Part shown: positions 10,528-22,760 of the stretch, piece by piece
Layout: every line of letters starts with the position of its first letter
Numbering within the stretch: the stretch's first letter is position 1
Origin: Hibiscus mutabilis
Lineage: Eukaryota; Streptophyta; Magnoliopsida; Malvales; Malvaceae
Direction of reading: 5' to 3'
NCBI GenBank assembly: GCA_019671005.1
Contig: CM033732.1
Location: 11,815,932-11,879,931, forward strand
Length of the DNA: 64,000 bases
Notes under the pieces: generated by a model
What the model was told of the DNA's origin: nothing
The model's database searches: none
Seen by the model: the letters and a program-made list of their open reading frames with translations, nothing else
Made by a program: the position numbers and the translations under genes

Positions 10528-12060
10528 TTGCACCCGTACAACACACGCTCTCAATCAAGAGTCATAGAAGATAGATTGGCTAACGTTGAAAAGTCGCAAA
10601 GGGACATCGAAGAACGCTTGAACAATATCGAGTCAAGGATTGAAAAATCTCAGGAAGAGATCATATCTTGTCACTACTCTGCTAGAAAAGAGGGATGTCG
10701 AGAAAGCCCATATTGTCGATGAGCATTCTAATATGGAAGACCTAGGTGGAACCATATCTCACACGAAGGCTCAACCATAAGGATCAGTTTTGAAGAATGT
10801 CCAATAGCTGGGGCATCTGCTAACAACCCAGTCAACGTGGGGAATAGTTTTAAGAATGACGTTGATGCGAATATCCCAGACTTAAATCTGATGAGTTAGA
10901 TAGAGACAAGACTGAAGAAGGAATTTGAAAAGAAGTTTGAGGAGCAATGCCTCCAAATAGAAGAAAAAATTAGTTCGATGCAAGTAACTGATGACTACGA
11001 AATTTATGCTTATGAATTGAGCTTGGTATCTGATTTGGTCATCCCGTCTAAATTCGAAGTGCCAGATTTCGAGAAGTATGATGAGACCATTTGTCCTTCA
11101 GCCCACTTGACTATGTATTGTCGTAAGATGGCGACACACTTGAAGAATGAGAAGCTTCTTATTTATTATTTTCAAGATAGCTTGACCGAGGCAGCTGTCC
11201 GTTGGTACGCACAGCTAAGCCGAACAAATGTGAAGTCATGGAAAGTCTGTCAAAAATCTTTATCGAGCAATACAAGCACATGAAGGATATGGTGCCAAAT
11301 AGAACTTTGCTTTAGGGTTTGCCTCAGGGGCAAAATGAGAATGTCAGACAGTATGCCCAAAGATGGAGAGACATAACGGCGCAAGTTCAGCCGCCCATCA
11401 TGGAGAGTTAAATCACCTGCCTGTTTGTAGACACACTGCAAGGTCCACTTTATGAGAAAACGATCAACAACGTATCTTTAGGATTCGTCAAATTTGTGAA
11501 CACGAAAGAATCCATTGAGGCTGCTTTCAAGAGCTGCAAGCTTAAAACTAGGGAAAATCTGTAAAAAATGCTCGAAGAAAATAGTTAATGAGGTAAACAA
11601 TGTGAGTACTCATCGCTCGGGTAATGTCATGATCGTACCAAAGTTGACGACGATAATATCACAAGGTCCCGGTCGATGAAAGCCTAGGAAGGAGGAGGTT
11701 TTCACTCTTTTACCCATAACTTATAGTGAGCTATACCCCAAGTTGTTCGAGGTAGACTTAGTTAGTCCTTATCACCCTCTTAGTTAGTCCGATGCAACCT
11801 TCTTATCTATCATGATTTGACCCCAAGGCTAAGTGTGAGTATCATGCGGGAATCCCTAGGCATAACATCAACAATTGTAAAGCATTTAAGAGGGTGGTTC
11901 ATAACTTGATCAATACCGGAGTTTTGTAGCTTGACACACCGGATGTGGAAACCAATCCTTTGCCTAATCATAGTGGCCATTAAAGGGTCAGGTTGTTTCA
12001 AGAAGTTGAGGGATCAAGAAGTCAAAATCGACCCCAAGTTGCCGAAAGCTCTAGATGCAT
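10528..12060 (+). pseudogene. gag: Tat-type gag remnant
   Basis: Starts with a PYNTRSQSR peptide and a coiled coil (VIEDRLANVEKSQRDIEERL). After frame breaks comes the Gag core at 10978-11283: IPSKFEVPDFEKYDET, then LIYYFQDSLTEAAVRWYAQL. Similarity continues in other frames (VRQYAQRWRDITAQVQP near 11343-11400). At 11820-11960 a Tat-typical segment reads AKCEYHAGIPRHNINNCKAF. This is the Gag of the Tat/Ogre clade as I know it. At least six stops or shifts make it dead. Directly after it, where protease and RT should follow, only non-coding sequence is found. Confidence 0.75.
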
Positions 12061-14060
12061 CTTACCTTTGTCTTAGATGTCAGTTTGCATGAATGACCTT
12101 GCATTTTCTGTTTTCCCTTTTTCTGTTAAATTAACCTTGTTACTTTTGGCCAGAAAGTAGCAATAATCTTTTGTAAAGGGCACTTGTCATGTTTGTTGAT
12201 TTTTTATTTCAATAAAAAGATGCATTTTGTTAAATCATAAGTATATATGTATTTCATTTCTTACCTCTGAAGGTCCTTGGATGTCACATGCCTGTTGTGA
12301 CATTGATTCGAATGCAAAGATCAATCGAATATTGTGATCACAATGAAGTATGATTTCTTTCTCAACCCGCTCTGGTCGGTAAAGCGCGAGAAGCAAGAAT
12401 ACTACTCCTTCGATAATGTTCAATGATAAGAAAATCTCCTAAAAATAACCGATGGAGCTGCTTGAATTTGAGAATTCCTTTATCACTTGAAAAAAGGAAA
12501 AATGAAAAATAAAAAAAATGAAAAAAGAAAAAATCTGTCTTGACGAAGCTGTGGGGAAGAACAAATCTAATAAGGAACTAGATTTCACCTGTTCAATACC
12601 CCAACATCAGAGATAAACCTTTAGAATCAATGAACAATTGAATAAGTCTTAGAACATCCTGATGGAGCTGTGGGGGGAAGAACAAATCTAATAAGAAACT
12701 AGATTCCACCCGTTCAATACCCTAGCGTCAGAGATAATTCTTTGAAAACACTAACACCATCATAATTGCAATTAGTTTTTATTTACGTTTACACCCCAAA
12801 TTCTCAAAGGGATGATTATAAGAGGAAAAAAATGTTGAGAACTACAAAGAATAGTTTTCAAGGCAAACCATTCAAAGGCATCAAAGGATGAACCGAGCCA
12901 TTTGAGAAAGATATCACAACTTTAAATATCGTCACAATATTCAAAGGCAAACCATTGATCACTAGGGGTTGAATCTAAGACACTTTCGCATTTGATATCC
13001 AAGGAATCCTATTTTTTTCTTCTTTTTCAAATTTTAGGTTTCTAAGACATGTGTATTAATTTAAAAATACATCATTCATTAAAGTATCAGTTTGCAAACT
13101 GACCTCTTTTTTTGAATAAACAAAAAGATCATTTTATTCAAAAATTGATTTCAAACCGCAAGGCTTTTGATGCAAATGATCACCTTGGGTTGACAAAAAG
13201 TGACAGGGCCCAAGCATGAAGGGGCATTTTTGTGAAACGAGAAGATAATGTGTCTCTTGAAGGAATGAGGACCACTGTATTTACAAAGTAGCGAGATCTT
13301 TTGCACTTGAAAGTCCAAGTCAGAATTGATGAGAAGACTTTTAATCTAGTTGTTTGATGAAAAGGTCAAAGTTTTACTAACAACTAGAAAATAAGAGTAA
13401 GCAACAACATCTGGGGGGCAAAAATTTTATTGTGGCATAAAGATGACAAATCAGTTGAGATACTTTCAGGATAAAAATTAAGCAATTGAGCAAAGTTCAA
13501 GAAGAACATATTGAGTGGAAACTTTGAAGATACACTTTGAAAGGTTGAACCCGAGTGTGAGATGAGGTATTCTAACTACAATAAAGCCCTAGTGAAGAAA
13601 CAATACCGAGATTTTTTAGTAAATTTCCTTGAAGAACAAGACTTGCTTAAGTGGTCCTCAATTGGCATTCATTCATGCATCATAGAGTTAGACATCCCTA
13701 GGTTAAGGGGCATGCTAACACATGCATCAAATCATTTTACCTTTGTGACATGTATTCAAATATTCAAAAAGATCTTAATCTAAAACTTTGCAATGAAGGA
13801 AGTAGATTCCAACAAGATCTCAATTCATACTTTCGAGAAACCAAGCAAAGATCTCAGTCCATGGCTTCCTAAAAAGTGGATCACAACAAAGAATCAAGAG
13901 TTTCTAATAAGAAGAACTCACCCACTAAAGATTTCTATCTACAATTCTATGTATGGAAGGGTAAGATCCCAGCAAAGTTAAGGGTTACTTCCATATCCAC
14001 ACCAAAGCCCTCAATGCATGGTTTCATTTTTGAACTGTCAACTTTCAGTATTAGATGTTA
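12061..14060 (+). other. Non-coding 3' region of the Tat-like element
   Basis: About 2 kb with no pol motif on either strand. It holds an A-rich stretch (12480-12530), a direct duplication of about 76 bp (next entry), and a perfect 14-bp palindrome CAGTTTGCAAACTG at 13087-13100. Small ORFs are random. Confidence 0.5.
12546..12741 (+). repeat. Direct duplication, about 76-bp units 118 bp apart
   Basis: Two copies start near 12546 and 12664. Both share GAAGAACAAATCTAATAAG, a GAAACTAGATT-like block, and CAGAGATAA near the end. Confidence 0.7.
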
Positions 14061-14061
14061 A

Positions 14062-15000
14062 TATATTAGTAGCCTCCAGTGCTCAACTTTAATTCTCTAA
14101 GAATCAATAAGACCTCCAGTGCATGATAGGCTAGATCATCAATAGCATCCAGTGCTCAACCTTTATTTTCTAGCCAATAGTAATACCTCTAGTGTTTGGT
14201 GAGCCAAACCATCAGTAAAACCTTCAGTGATTGACTTTAATTTTCTGAGAATCAGTAAGACCTTCGGTGCATGGTGAACCAGACTATCAGTAAACCCTTT
14301 AGTGTTTGACTTCATCAATAGGACCTCATGTACATTGTGAGCTAGGTTATCCGCAAGTCCTTCAGTGTTGGACCTTCATCTTTTAGCCATCAGCAAGACC
14401 TCCATTGCATGGTTAGCTAGATCATCTATAAATCCTTCATTGTATGACTTTCATTTTTAGCCACCAGTAAGACCTCCAGTGCATGGTAAGGTAGGTTGTC
14501 CGCAAATCCTTCAACGTTGGACCTTCATTTTTAGCCATCAGTAAGACCTCCGGTGTATGATGAGTCAGACCGTCTATAAATCCTTCAATGTATAACTTTC
14601 ATTTTCTAGCCATCAGTAAGATCTCCAGTGCATGGTGAGCTAGGTTGTCCGCAAATCCTTCATTGTTAAACTTTTTTCGATTATCAGTAAGACCTCTAGT
14701 GCATGGTGAGCCGGACCGTCTATAAATCCTTCAGTGTATGACTCTAATTTCCCCAAGCCATCAGTAAGGCCTCTAGTGCATGATGATTTGGGCTATCCAT
14801 TATGCCTTCAGTGATCAATCTTTAATCATCCGAACCTTCAGTGTTTGGTGATTCAGATCGCTAGTGAGACTGTCAGTAGAAGTCACCAGTAAGACCTTCA
14901 GTGCGGGGTGATTTAGGTCTCATCAAAGCCTTCAATGCTTGGCCATCAGCCTTTCGAACCATTAGTAAGACCTTCAGTGCATGGTGATTCGAACTGCAAA
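14062..15000 (+). repeat. Tandem-repeat array, about 75-bp units in alternating dimers
   Basis: About 13 diverged copies of a 73-77 bp unit with the core CAGTAAGACCTCCAGTGCAT. In the middle, units alternate strictly. One type carries CCGCAAATCC then TTGGACC (14349, 14502, 14649). The other carries TCTATAAATCCTTC then TATGAC (14425, 14572, 14728). This makes a dimer of about 150 bp. Tat/Ogre elements are known to carry tandem repeats in this 3' untranslated position. Confidence 0.85.
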
Positions 15001-15059
15001 AAGGAAAGTTAGACAAAATTAGTGACTCTAGTATTTGCTCTATCCTTGTTAACACAAGA

Positions 15060-15078
15060 ATGAGCAAACATGGGCAAC
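15060..15078 (+). other. Polypurine-tract region of the Tat-like element
   Basis: ATGAGCAAACATGGGCAAC lies immediately before the TGTAATCAC start of the 3' LTR. It is moderately purine-rich and in the expected position. Confidence 0.5.
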
Positions 15079-17177
15079 TGTAATCACTAATTTTGTTCGA
15101 GCTTTATTTTTCAATTCTAACTTGGACCCTTTCTCTACTTATTTATTTTCCTATCAATACTGATATATATATATATATAAATATTTTATTATTATAGCAT
15201 TACCCTTGTTAATTATTGTTAATGTTATTATTGTTTTTTTATTATGGTTATATGTTATATATATAAAAAAAGAAAAATTTGAAACAAAAATGGAATCATT
15301 AATAGTAGTATTTATTATACTATTTATTATCATTTTTTAGTTGTTACTATTATATTATTATTATTATTACAATTACTGTTATTATTAATATATTATTATT
15401 ATATTATTATATTTATTATAAAACAAAAAACTAAAAAATTAATTAAATAATATCAGTTGCTAAATAAAAGCCCAAGTTTATTTTTTTATGTAAAGTCTAT
15501 TTACAACAAAAAATATAATACATATTACACAAGGCCCAAAAAACAAACTAAACCCTAAGCCTAATTACAAAAAAAACCCTAATTTGCTTGTGTTTTTATG
15601 CAACTGCCCTATCATAGCTGTCAGATCTAAATTAGATTTAACGGTCCAGATCGCATCAAGGACGACTGGCCACCTTTCCCCCACGCACCACGCACCATGC
15701 AAGCTGGCTTATTCGAGACCTCACTCGCGCGTGTACTACACGCCCGACTCTTCACTGCCCGGCTCTCCAGATCTTCTGCCTCCCGCATCGCGACCACGCG
15801 CAACCCCTTGGCTCTCTAGTGCCCCTCCAAGTTGATCTCAGTACGGCAGCCGCGTGAACCCGACCAAGTCTGGTTCCCTCATCCGGCAGGGTCGCGCATG
15901 AAAAAGAAAAAACAATCAATTGTCAACATAAAAAATCAGAAAAAAACAACTTTAGAGGCATGCAAAAGACATAAATGGCATATACAAACAAGCCAGAAGT
16001 TTCAGACATTTCAGAACCGACAACAACAGGTGCCGCGTGTGAATACGACTAATTTCTCTCAGAGCAACAAGGATTTCCTTTTTATTTTTCATGTAATATT
16101 ATTCGGGTATAAAACAAAACCAACACAACATGTAAACCATTGGGGGATTATCTAGAGAAATACAAAAACTAGTTTCAAGGTATTATCTTTTGGCGATTGC
16201 ATGTATATTTAAAAAAATAAAAAAGAAAGAGAGTTAGGGTTCGGTTTTGGTTACCTTCGAAGTATGGCCGATGTCGCTCGCCCCTCTCCTCGCCTAGTAA
16301 AAAAAACTGGCCTCCGTGCCGTCGTGGTGAACCAGGGAAGGAAGGAGGTGTAGTATAAGTTTTCATATAAAAAAAAGCAAAAGCCTTAACTTCGGGTTTT
16401 TAAAAAATAGAGATTTTGGTTCGGTTTTAAGATATCAAACCTTGGTTTTCGGTTTTAAAACGTAAAAGCGATTTGAAAAGAGTTTTTTTGATGTTTTTGG
16501 CGCTGATATACGACGACCAGTGGGGGTTGGTGCGGCAGAGCACCGCTGAATTTTGGAAACTACGACGGTTTTTGGGTTTGTGCTTGGTGTTCGTGATGAA
16601 CACAATGAACACCAAGGGGTGTTCATCATTTTTTGGGTTGGGTTGAGGTATTTTGAGAGTGATTTGATAGCGTTTTGAAAGAAAGTGGAGAATTTAGGGG
16701 TGGATTTCGAATGAAGAATGGCCCAAAGAGGTAACAAAGGGCCGAAAAGGTCTTTTTTATTAGTTTTAAAATTTTAAAAATAGGTTAATCCCACTTTTAA
16801 CCCATCCGCACATCTCTTTTTACACCGGAAGGGTTTCCGCATTTCAAAATTACACCCTTGATCCCCCAAAGTTTCAAAAAAATCACATTTTCATCCCCTA
16901 TTTTACATCGATTTCGATTTTTAAATGGTTTTATCGCTCCTAATTCCTCCCGTGTTTTTGATAACCTTTTTTTAATCCTTCTGTACTTTAAAATTTGGCC
17001 TGCAGTGCCTGAAAGTTTTAAGTATTTTCAATATGGTCCCCTTTTTTTATTTCAATCTTTTTCTAATGGGTAAACATCATTTTTAGTCCCCAAAACTTTC
17101 AATTTCTTTTTAATGTAACCCTTTTCAATGGTGTATTTTCCCTTTTAGCCCTCCTTAATTTATTTGGTTTTTATTTT
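15079..17177 (+). repeat. 3' LTR of the Tat-like element, part 1
   Basis: Aligns with the 5' LTR from 1941 to about 4555, without the MITE. It is broken at 17177, where the Tekay-like element begins. The last five bases (atttt) are the target duplication. Confidence 0.8.
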
Positions 17178-17589
17178 TGTAATCCCCGTAACCCGGCCTA
17201 GTCGTAAGACTGATCCGAGCAAGCTACATTAGGTTTACCGAAGTAAACCAGGAAGATTAAACCTAAAACACGTCTACTTTTTTCTTTTATCTTGTCTAGA
17301 TGCATTAATGCTTTCATACATGATCATACTGTTCATAGGTGAGCACTCATCTCAATCGGGCATCGTAACGACATCCAATTGGCCACAACGTGAATTAGGG
17401 ACTAAAATGTAATTTTAGCATTATAAAAGGGCTTTTCTAATTTTTAAGTTTCCAACCTTTAATTAAGTTCATTTCATGCTTATATGTCAAAAATCAGCTT
17501 CAGACGATCATCCATGCTCTTATAATTGACAAAACAAGATTCAAGGACTAAAACGAAAGAAAACATAGCTGCCTTTCTAGGACATTAAT

Positions 17590-17900
17590 TGAAACAATGG
17601 TATTCGTATCGATACGCTGAGTCCCGTATTGATACGGTTGTGAACACATCATTTGGATACGTAAGACTCGTACCGTTACGCTACTTCGAGTATAAAATAC
17701 GGTTTAAAATCATTTCACACCGTACCGATACGGTCCCTTGGTGTTTCGATACGCTACCTCTTCTCAAAAAAGTGTAATTCCAGTAGGCTTTAGACGTATC
17801 AAAATGCCCATGCCTGTATCGAAATGCCCTGGCCTTATTTGCCTAGCCGTACCAATATGGTCCCTCGCGTATCAGTACGACTGGGCCTATAATGTCAAAA
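17590..17900. repeat. Cluster of GTATCGATAC-like palindromes
   Basis: About nine variants of CGTACCGATACGG or GTATCGATACG occur in 300 bp, in both orientations. The counterpart in the other LTR lies at about 26000-26280. Confidence 0.6.
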
Positions 17901-18808
17901 TTAGCTGGTTTTTCACATAATTCTAGATGCAGTTAGCCCCTATCAACTTTCAAACATGCATATCAACACTTGAATATAAATCATCTATCATTTATACCAA
18001 GGTTAGACAAACAAAACAACATTATGCTTCCAAAGGACCACTCTAGAGGCATGCTTCCTAACCACTTTGCCAAACATACCATAATGCACATTTAAACCAT
18101 TCTCAGCATAAGCAACATGCCAAGACACTCAACATAGCATCCTAAACTTGGTCAAACCAGCATGACATAGCAATCCACAAGGAAACTCTAGATGCATACC
18201 TACACATCCATTCAACCTTAACCATGGGCAAGTAATAACATCAAGCTAAACAACATATAACCATCATAAAAACCCAGCATAGAATCATTCTAAAGAACCA
18301 CAATGCAATGGATTTACAATTCCCAAAAACCATGGCGAACATATTGCCTTATTAACCGGAAACATAAACCGAGTTCATACTCAAAAGTAGTTTATCTATT
18401 GGATCATTGCAAACCTCGTTGTCGCTGCCCCAAACTTTAATGCTCTGCATCGTTAGGAAAAGAGAGCGTAAGCACACATGCTTAGTGACGATGCTCATAA
18501 ACAATACTGCACTGAAACCATTTAAAAAAACCATATGCTTGCTTTTCCCAAAACATGCTCATAAACAATACTGCACTCAAAAGAATTTTTCCATGATTCC
18601 AACTGAATCAAAACATAATAATCATCATTTAACATCATATACAATCCATGCTTACATCCCAAAGCATTTTGACAAACCATGCTTAAATCCCAAAACATTT
18701 CAAACAAGGTTCAACACATGAAATTTCTCATATATTGGCATTTATAGTGACCCGAATAGACTAACTATATCCTATACACATATTGGATACACGGATCTCT
18801 TATACCAT

Positions 18809-18989
18809 GCCTAGTTAAACTACATGATACCCCAAACCTTGCCTAGTTAAACCGCAAGATTTGACACCCTCGCCTAGTTAAACTGCGAGATCTCACCCTT
18901 GCCTAGTTAAACCGCAAGTATACCGACCTTGCCCAGTTAATCCGCAAGATCACCATCAATTTGGGTTGCCTAGTTAAACCGCAAATTCC
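18809..18989. repeat. Short tandem repeat in the Tekay-1 LTR, 6 units
   Basis: Six diverged units of about 30 bp, each starting GCCTAGTTAAACCGCAAG or a close variant. The other LTR has only four (34621-34747). Confidence 0.8.
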
Positions 18990-20756
18990 CAAATGAGGTC
19001 CCCAACAGTCCGAGTGGCATTGTTACACCGCCATACCTCAAGGACCCATGGCCACGATCGATTTTGTTCATATTTTATTGTGCACTTTTAATCCTATGGA
19101 ATGCCAACTATATCCGATTGTTTTCTCACATTTTCACATAGCCAATATATCATTTACAAAACCATTTACTTACTGTTTTACAATACATTTCATAAAACAC
19201 CACATATGCAAAACTCATTGCCAATGCAATAATACCATTCCCAACTGGAATGAAAACCAATGCTCAATAGCATTTAATATACTTTCAAACCCCTGCATAT
19301 GTACTCAAAATCATGCATTACCAGTAAGTAAATCATACCATCTTTATCACCAAAACATGCAAACATCATGCTCTTATCTAAGCTGATATTCAAGAGCAAA
19401 ATAAGGGAAACTTACTTCCGAGCTTAGGTAAGTGTCTCACGCTTACCCTAAACTCCCAACAACCATTACAAACCTTTGTAAAGCATTTAAAACCAGTTTC
19501 CACTCACCAATACGCCTCGTCTCCCTTGCTAACGCGAATCAAGCTCTCAGCAAGCAACCAAACAACGTCAAGCATCATCGCCTGTACTATCTACTATTTT
19601 CAACACATAAAACCATAGGATAAATGCATTAAAATTCATTCAAACCATTGCCTAACAACAATCTCATGCAACTTCCAAGTTGCCCACTCAAAAACCATCT
19701 GAAATATACCGAAATCATCATCAAACATTTTTGAAACTTAACCCATCCATAAAACAACAATTCAAGCCATCAACCAACATCTAGTAACATCCAAAAACCC
19801 TTTCCTAACATCCTTTTACCTCCAGCAAAGATTAAACTCGATTATCTCCACAATAACTCAAAACTAGCAACCTACATAATTAGAGATTCAAGAGTTTTAG
19901 GATTCTATAATAAAAACAACTTATCAACATCAAAACACATCCAAAACATATATTAAATCAATCTCAAATACTGGAAATCCGATCCACTTCAAAAATCCCC
20001 ATGTTTCATCATTATTTCCAAAATAACTCAATTAAACATGGATAAAACATTAAAATCACATTACAACTTATAAATCAAGGATCAAATACTTGGGAATATC
20101 AATAAAGAATCATTTAACAGAGGAGATCACGGACCTTACCCCTGTTATGTGATTTCTCCCTCAATTGGCTTGTTTAAAGCTAAGAAAATATAAGATTTCA
20201 ATGAGATTTTGCAAAACAAAGTTAAAGAATCAAATTAAAAACAATAATCTGAGTGAAAAAAGTCCCTCACCTCTGGAATTTGATGAAATTCTGAGTGTTT
20301 GGAAGAAAAGAAGTTGAGAGAAAAGGTTTAGGAAAAAGTTACGTGAATTTCTTTTAAAAGCTAATAACTAACTTTAGATATTTAATCCTTATTAACACCC
20401 ATTTAAATCACATGTTTAAAATGATTTAATTGAAGAGAGAAACCACCAGAAAACACTTAGTAGATTAGCTCCTTAAGGATTCTAAGGATTTGACCCTTTT
20501 GGTTTTAGTCACTTTAAAACAGTTTTCAATAATCGCATTTTGGTCACTAACCCAAAATGTCATATTTCCAAATTCCTTTTTCTAAAATTGATTCCACCAA
20601 AAATAAATATATATTAAAAATGATTTTTAACTATTTTTTCATATTTTTATCTTACCAAAAAATATACTGTCCCGAATCCGACTCGAATCTCTAACCCAGT
20701 CCACTAGACCGTCTAATAAACCTCAAAACCGCTATGCCCAAAACCGGGGTGTTACA

Positions 20757-20770
20757 ACTCTCCCCCACTT
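20757..20770 (-). other. Polypurine tract of Tekay-1
   Basis: Reads AAGTGGGGGAGAGT on the minus strand, directly next to the LTR end at 20756. Confidence 0.8.
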
Positions 20771-21182
20771 AAGAAGTTTTGTCCCTAAAATTACCTGAAG
20801 GAAATAGATGCGGAAATTTCTCCTTCATATCCGCCTTGCTTTCCCAAGTAGCTTCCTCAACACCTCGGTGTCTCCACAAAACCTTCACAAGCTCTATCGT
20901 CTTAGCACGTGGAACTTTCTTGCTGGTATCGAGGATCTCTACGGGTTCCTCACCAAAGGTTAGATCTGGCCTCAACTCCACATCCTCTACCGGCATAACA
21001 TGCGATGGATCTGATCGATATCTCCTCAACATCGAAACATGGAACACATTATGAATTTTCTCCAACTCGGGAGGCAAACTCAACTGGTATGCCATATGAC
21101 CTACAAGCTCAATAACGTCATATGGTCCAATGAACCTCAGACTGAGCTTACCCTTACGTCCAAATCTCATCACCTTTTCCAC
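20769..21182 (-). pseudogene. pol: Integrase C-terminus with chromodomain-like tail (Tekay-1)
   Basis: Contains LSLRFIGPYDVIELVG, LPPELEKIHNVFHVSMLR, RYRSDPSHVMPVEDVELRP, then VKVLWRHRGVEEATWESKAD. The GPY/F module binds DNA. The final WRHRGVEEATWE is the chromodomain-like end typical of Tekay/Del chromoviruses, thought to guide insertion into marked chromatin. This part is an intact open frame of about 137 residues. Confidence 0.85.
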
Positions 21183-22010
21183 GGTGACACTTTCAAGAAT
21201 ACATGATCGCCCACCGCATATTCAACCTCCTTACGCTTCAAATCCGTATAAGATTTCTGCCGATCCACAACAACTTTCAACCGGTCGCATACAAGCTTAA
21301 CCTTCTCATCTGTGTCTTTCAACACATCCAGTAGAGTAACATGCTTTTCCCCTACCTCAGCCCAACACAAGGGCATACGAAATCTCCGGCCATATAACGC
21401 CTCATAAGGTGCCATCTATATACTCGTCTGATAACTCTTATTGTAAGCAAACTCAACTAAAGGCAAAATCTTCTCCCAGGTTCCTTGGAACTCTATAATA
21501 CAACATCTTAGAATATCCTCCAAAACTTGGATAACCCGCTCAGACTGCCTATCCGACTGAGGATGATATGCAGTGCTAAAACTCAACCTCAAACCCAAGG
21601 CCTGGTGCAAACTCCTCTAAAACCTTGCCGTAAACCTCGGATCCCTATCCAAAACGATGGATTTAGGTACACCATGCAAGTGCACAATCTTAACTATATA
21701 CAAATCTGCCAACTTGTCCAAGGTGTACGTTGTATGCACTGGCAGGAAATGTGCACACTTTGTGAACAAGTCAACAATCACCCAAATGAAATCCTTCTTA
21801 GCCGGTGTCAACGGCAACCCTGTTACAAAATCCATGGTGATTCTCTCCCATTTCCACTCCAAAATTTTTAGCGGTTGCAACAACTCGGATAGAAATTGAT
21901 GTTCAGCTTTAACCCGCTAACATACCATGTACTTGGAAACAAACTCAGCCACATCCTTTTTCAACCCAACCCAGTAGTATGCCTCCTTCAAATCATGATA
22001 CATTTTAACA
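21170..22010 (-). pseudogene. pol: Integrase zinc finger and catalytic core (Tekay-1)
   Basis: On the minus strand: VKAEHQ after the zinc finger (a stop falls inside it), WKWERITMDFVTGLPLTP with the first Asp, IVLDRDPRFTARF with the second Asp, QSDRQSERVIQVLED with the catalytic Glu, then EFAYNKSYQTSI and MAPYEALYGRR. TAG stops at 21617-21619 and 21416-21418 sit where family members have W and Q. A frame break near 21180 separates it from the tail. Confidence 0.85.
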
Positions 22011-22760
22011 TTACAGGATGCATAGCAAAGGACTAGAGTATGCCTCCATCAAGATAGTGTGCATCAACTCCGGATCATCCGGCACCATTATTCGACCCTT
22101 GAAACACAAAACTCCATCATCATCAAAATGAAAATCTATCGGATTACCATCTACTATATCCTTAACATGCTCAACCAACGATTCATCGTACGGTTGCTTA
22201 GCTTTAATCAAATGTGATAACGTAGCATTAACTTGCAATTCAGCCAGCAAACCACCCTCCCGCGTTACACTCAACCATGCAAACATAGCTCAAAGCTCAA
22301 CCGCAACCTTACGACTTAATGCATCCGCCACTACATTGGCTTTACCAGGATGATACTCAATTGTCAAGTCGTAATCCTTAAGCAACTCCAACCATCTACG
22401 TTGTCTAAGATTTAAATCTTTATGGGACATCAAATACTTCAAGCTCTTATGATCCGTAAAGATCATGCACTTCTCACCATAGAGGTAATGTCGCCAAATT
22501 TTCAAAGCGAAAACCACAGCCGCAAGCTTTAAATCATGAGTTGGATAATTGCGCTCATGAACTTTTCAACTGCCTCGATGCAAAAGCCACAACCTTCCCA
22601 TCCTGCATCAGCACACAACCCAAGCCAACATATGACGCATCACTATAAACCACAAACTCCTTCCCAGATTCAGGCTGAATCAACACAGGAGCATGTGTTA
22701 GAACTTCTTTTAACTTCTCAAAACTGTACTGCTACTTCTCCATCCATACATAAGGAAGAT
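22011..22760 (-). pseudogene. pol: RNase H and linker (Tekay-1)
   Basis: RNase H motifs on the minus strand: VVYSDASYVGLGCVLMQDG, then FALKIWRHYLYGEKC, IFTDHKSLKYLMSHKDLNLR, and YHPGKANVVADALSRK with the last Asp. Breaks lie near 22520-22545 and at 22287. The linker (LAELQVNATLSHLIKAKQ) leads to the integrase. RNase H removes the RNA strand after reverse transcription. Confidence 0.8.

Larger units (their letters stand above)
17178..20756 (-). repeat. 3' LTR of Tekay-1
   Basis: 3,579 bp, TGTAATCCCCGTAACC to GGGGTGTTACA. The termini form the inverted repeat TGTAA/TTACA. ORFs within it are random. It is almost colinear with 25596-26441 plus 33877-36499. Confidence 0.85.

Noticed and set aside
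14062..15000. Possible CRISPR-like array
   Set aside because: Units are diverged along their whole length with no unique spacers, and the context is a plant retrotransposon. It is an ordinary tandem repeat.
18407..19623. Several ORFs of 60-112 codons in the Tekay-1 LTR, conserved in the other LTR (34359-35374)
   Set aside because: Similarity between copies is LTR identity, not protein conservation. Composition is LTR-like and no domain is recognisable.
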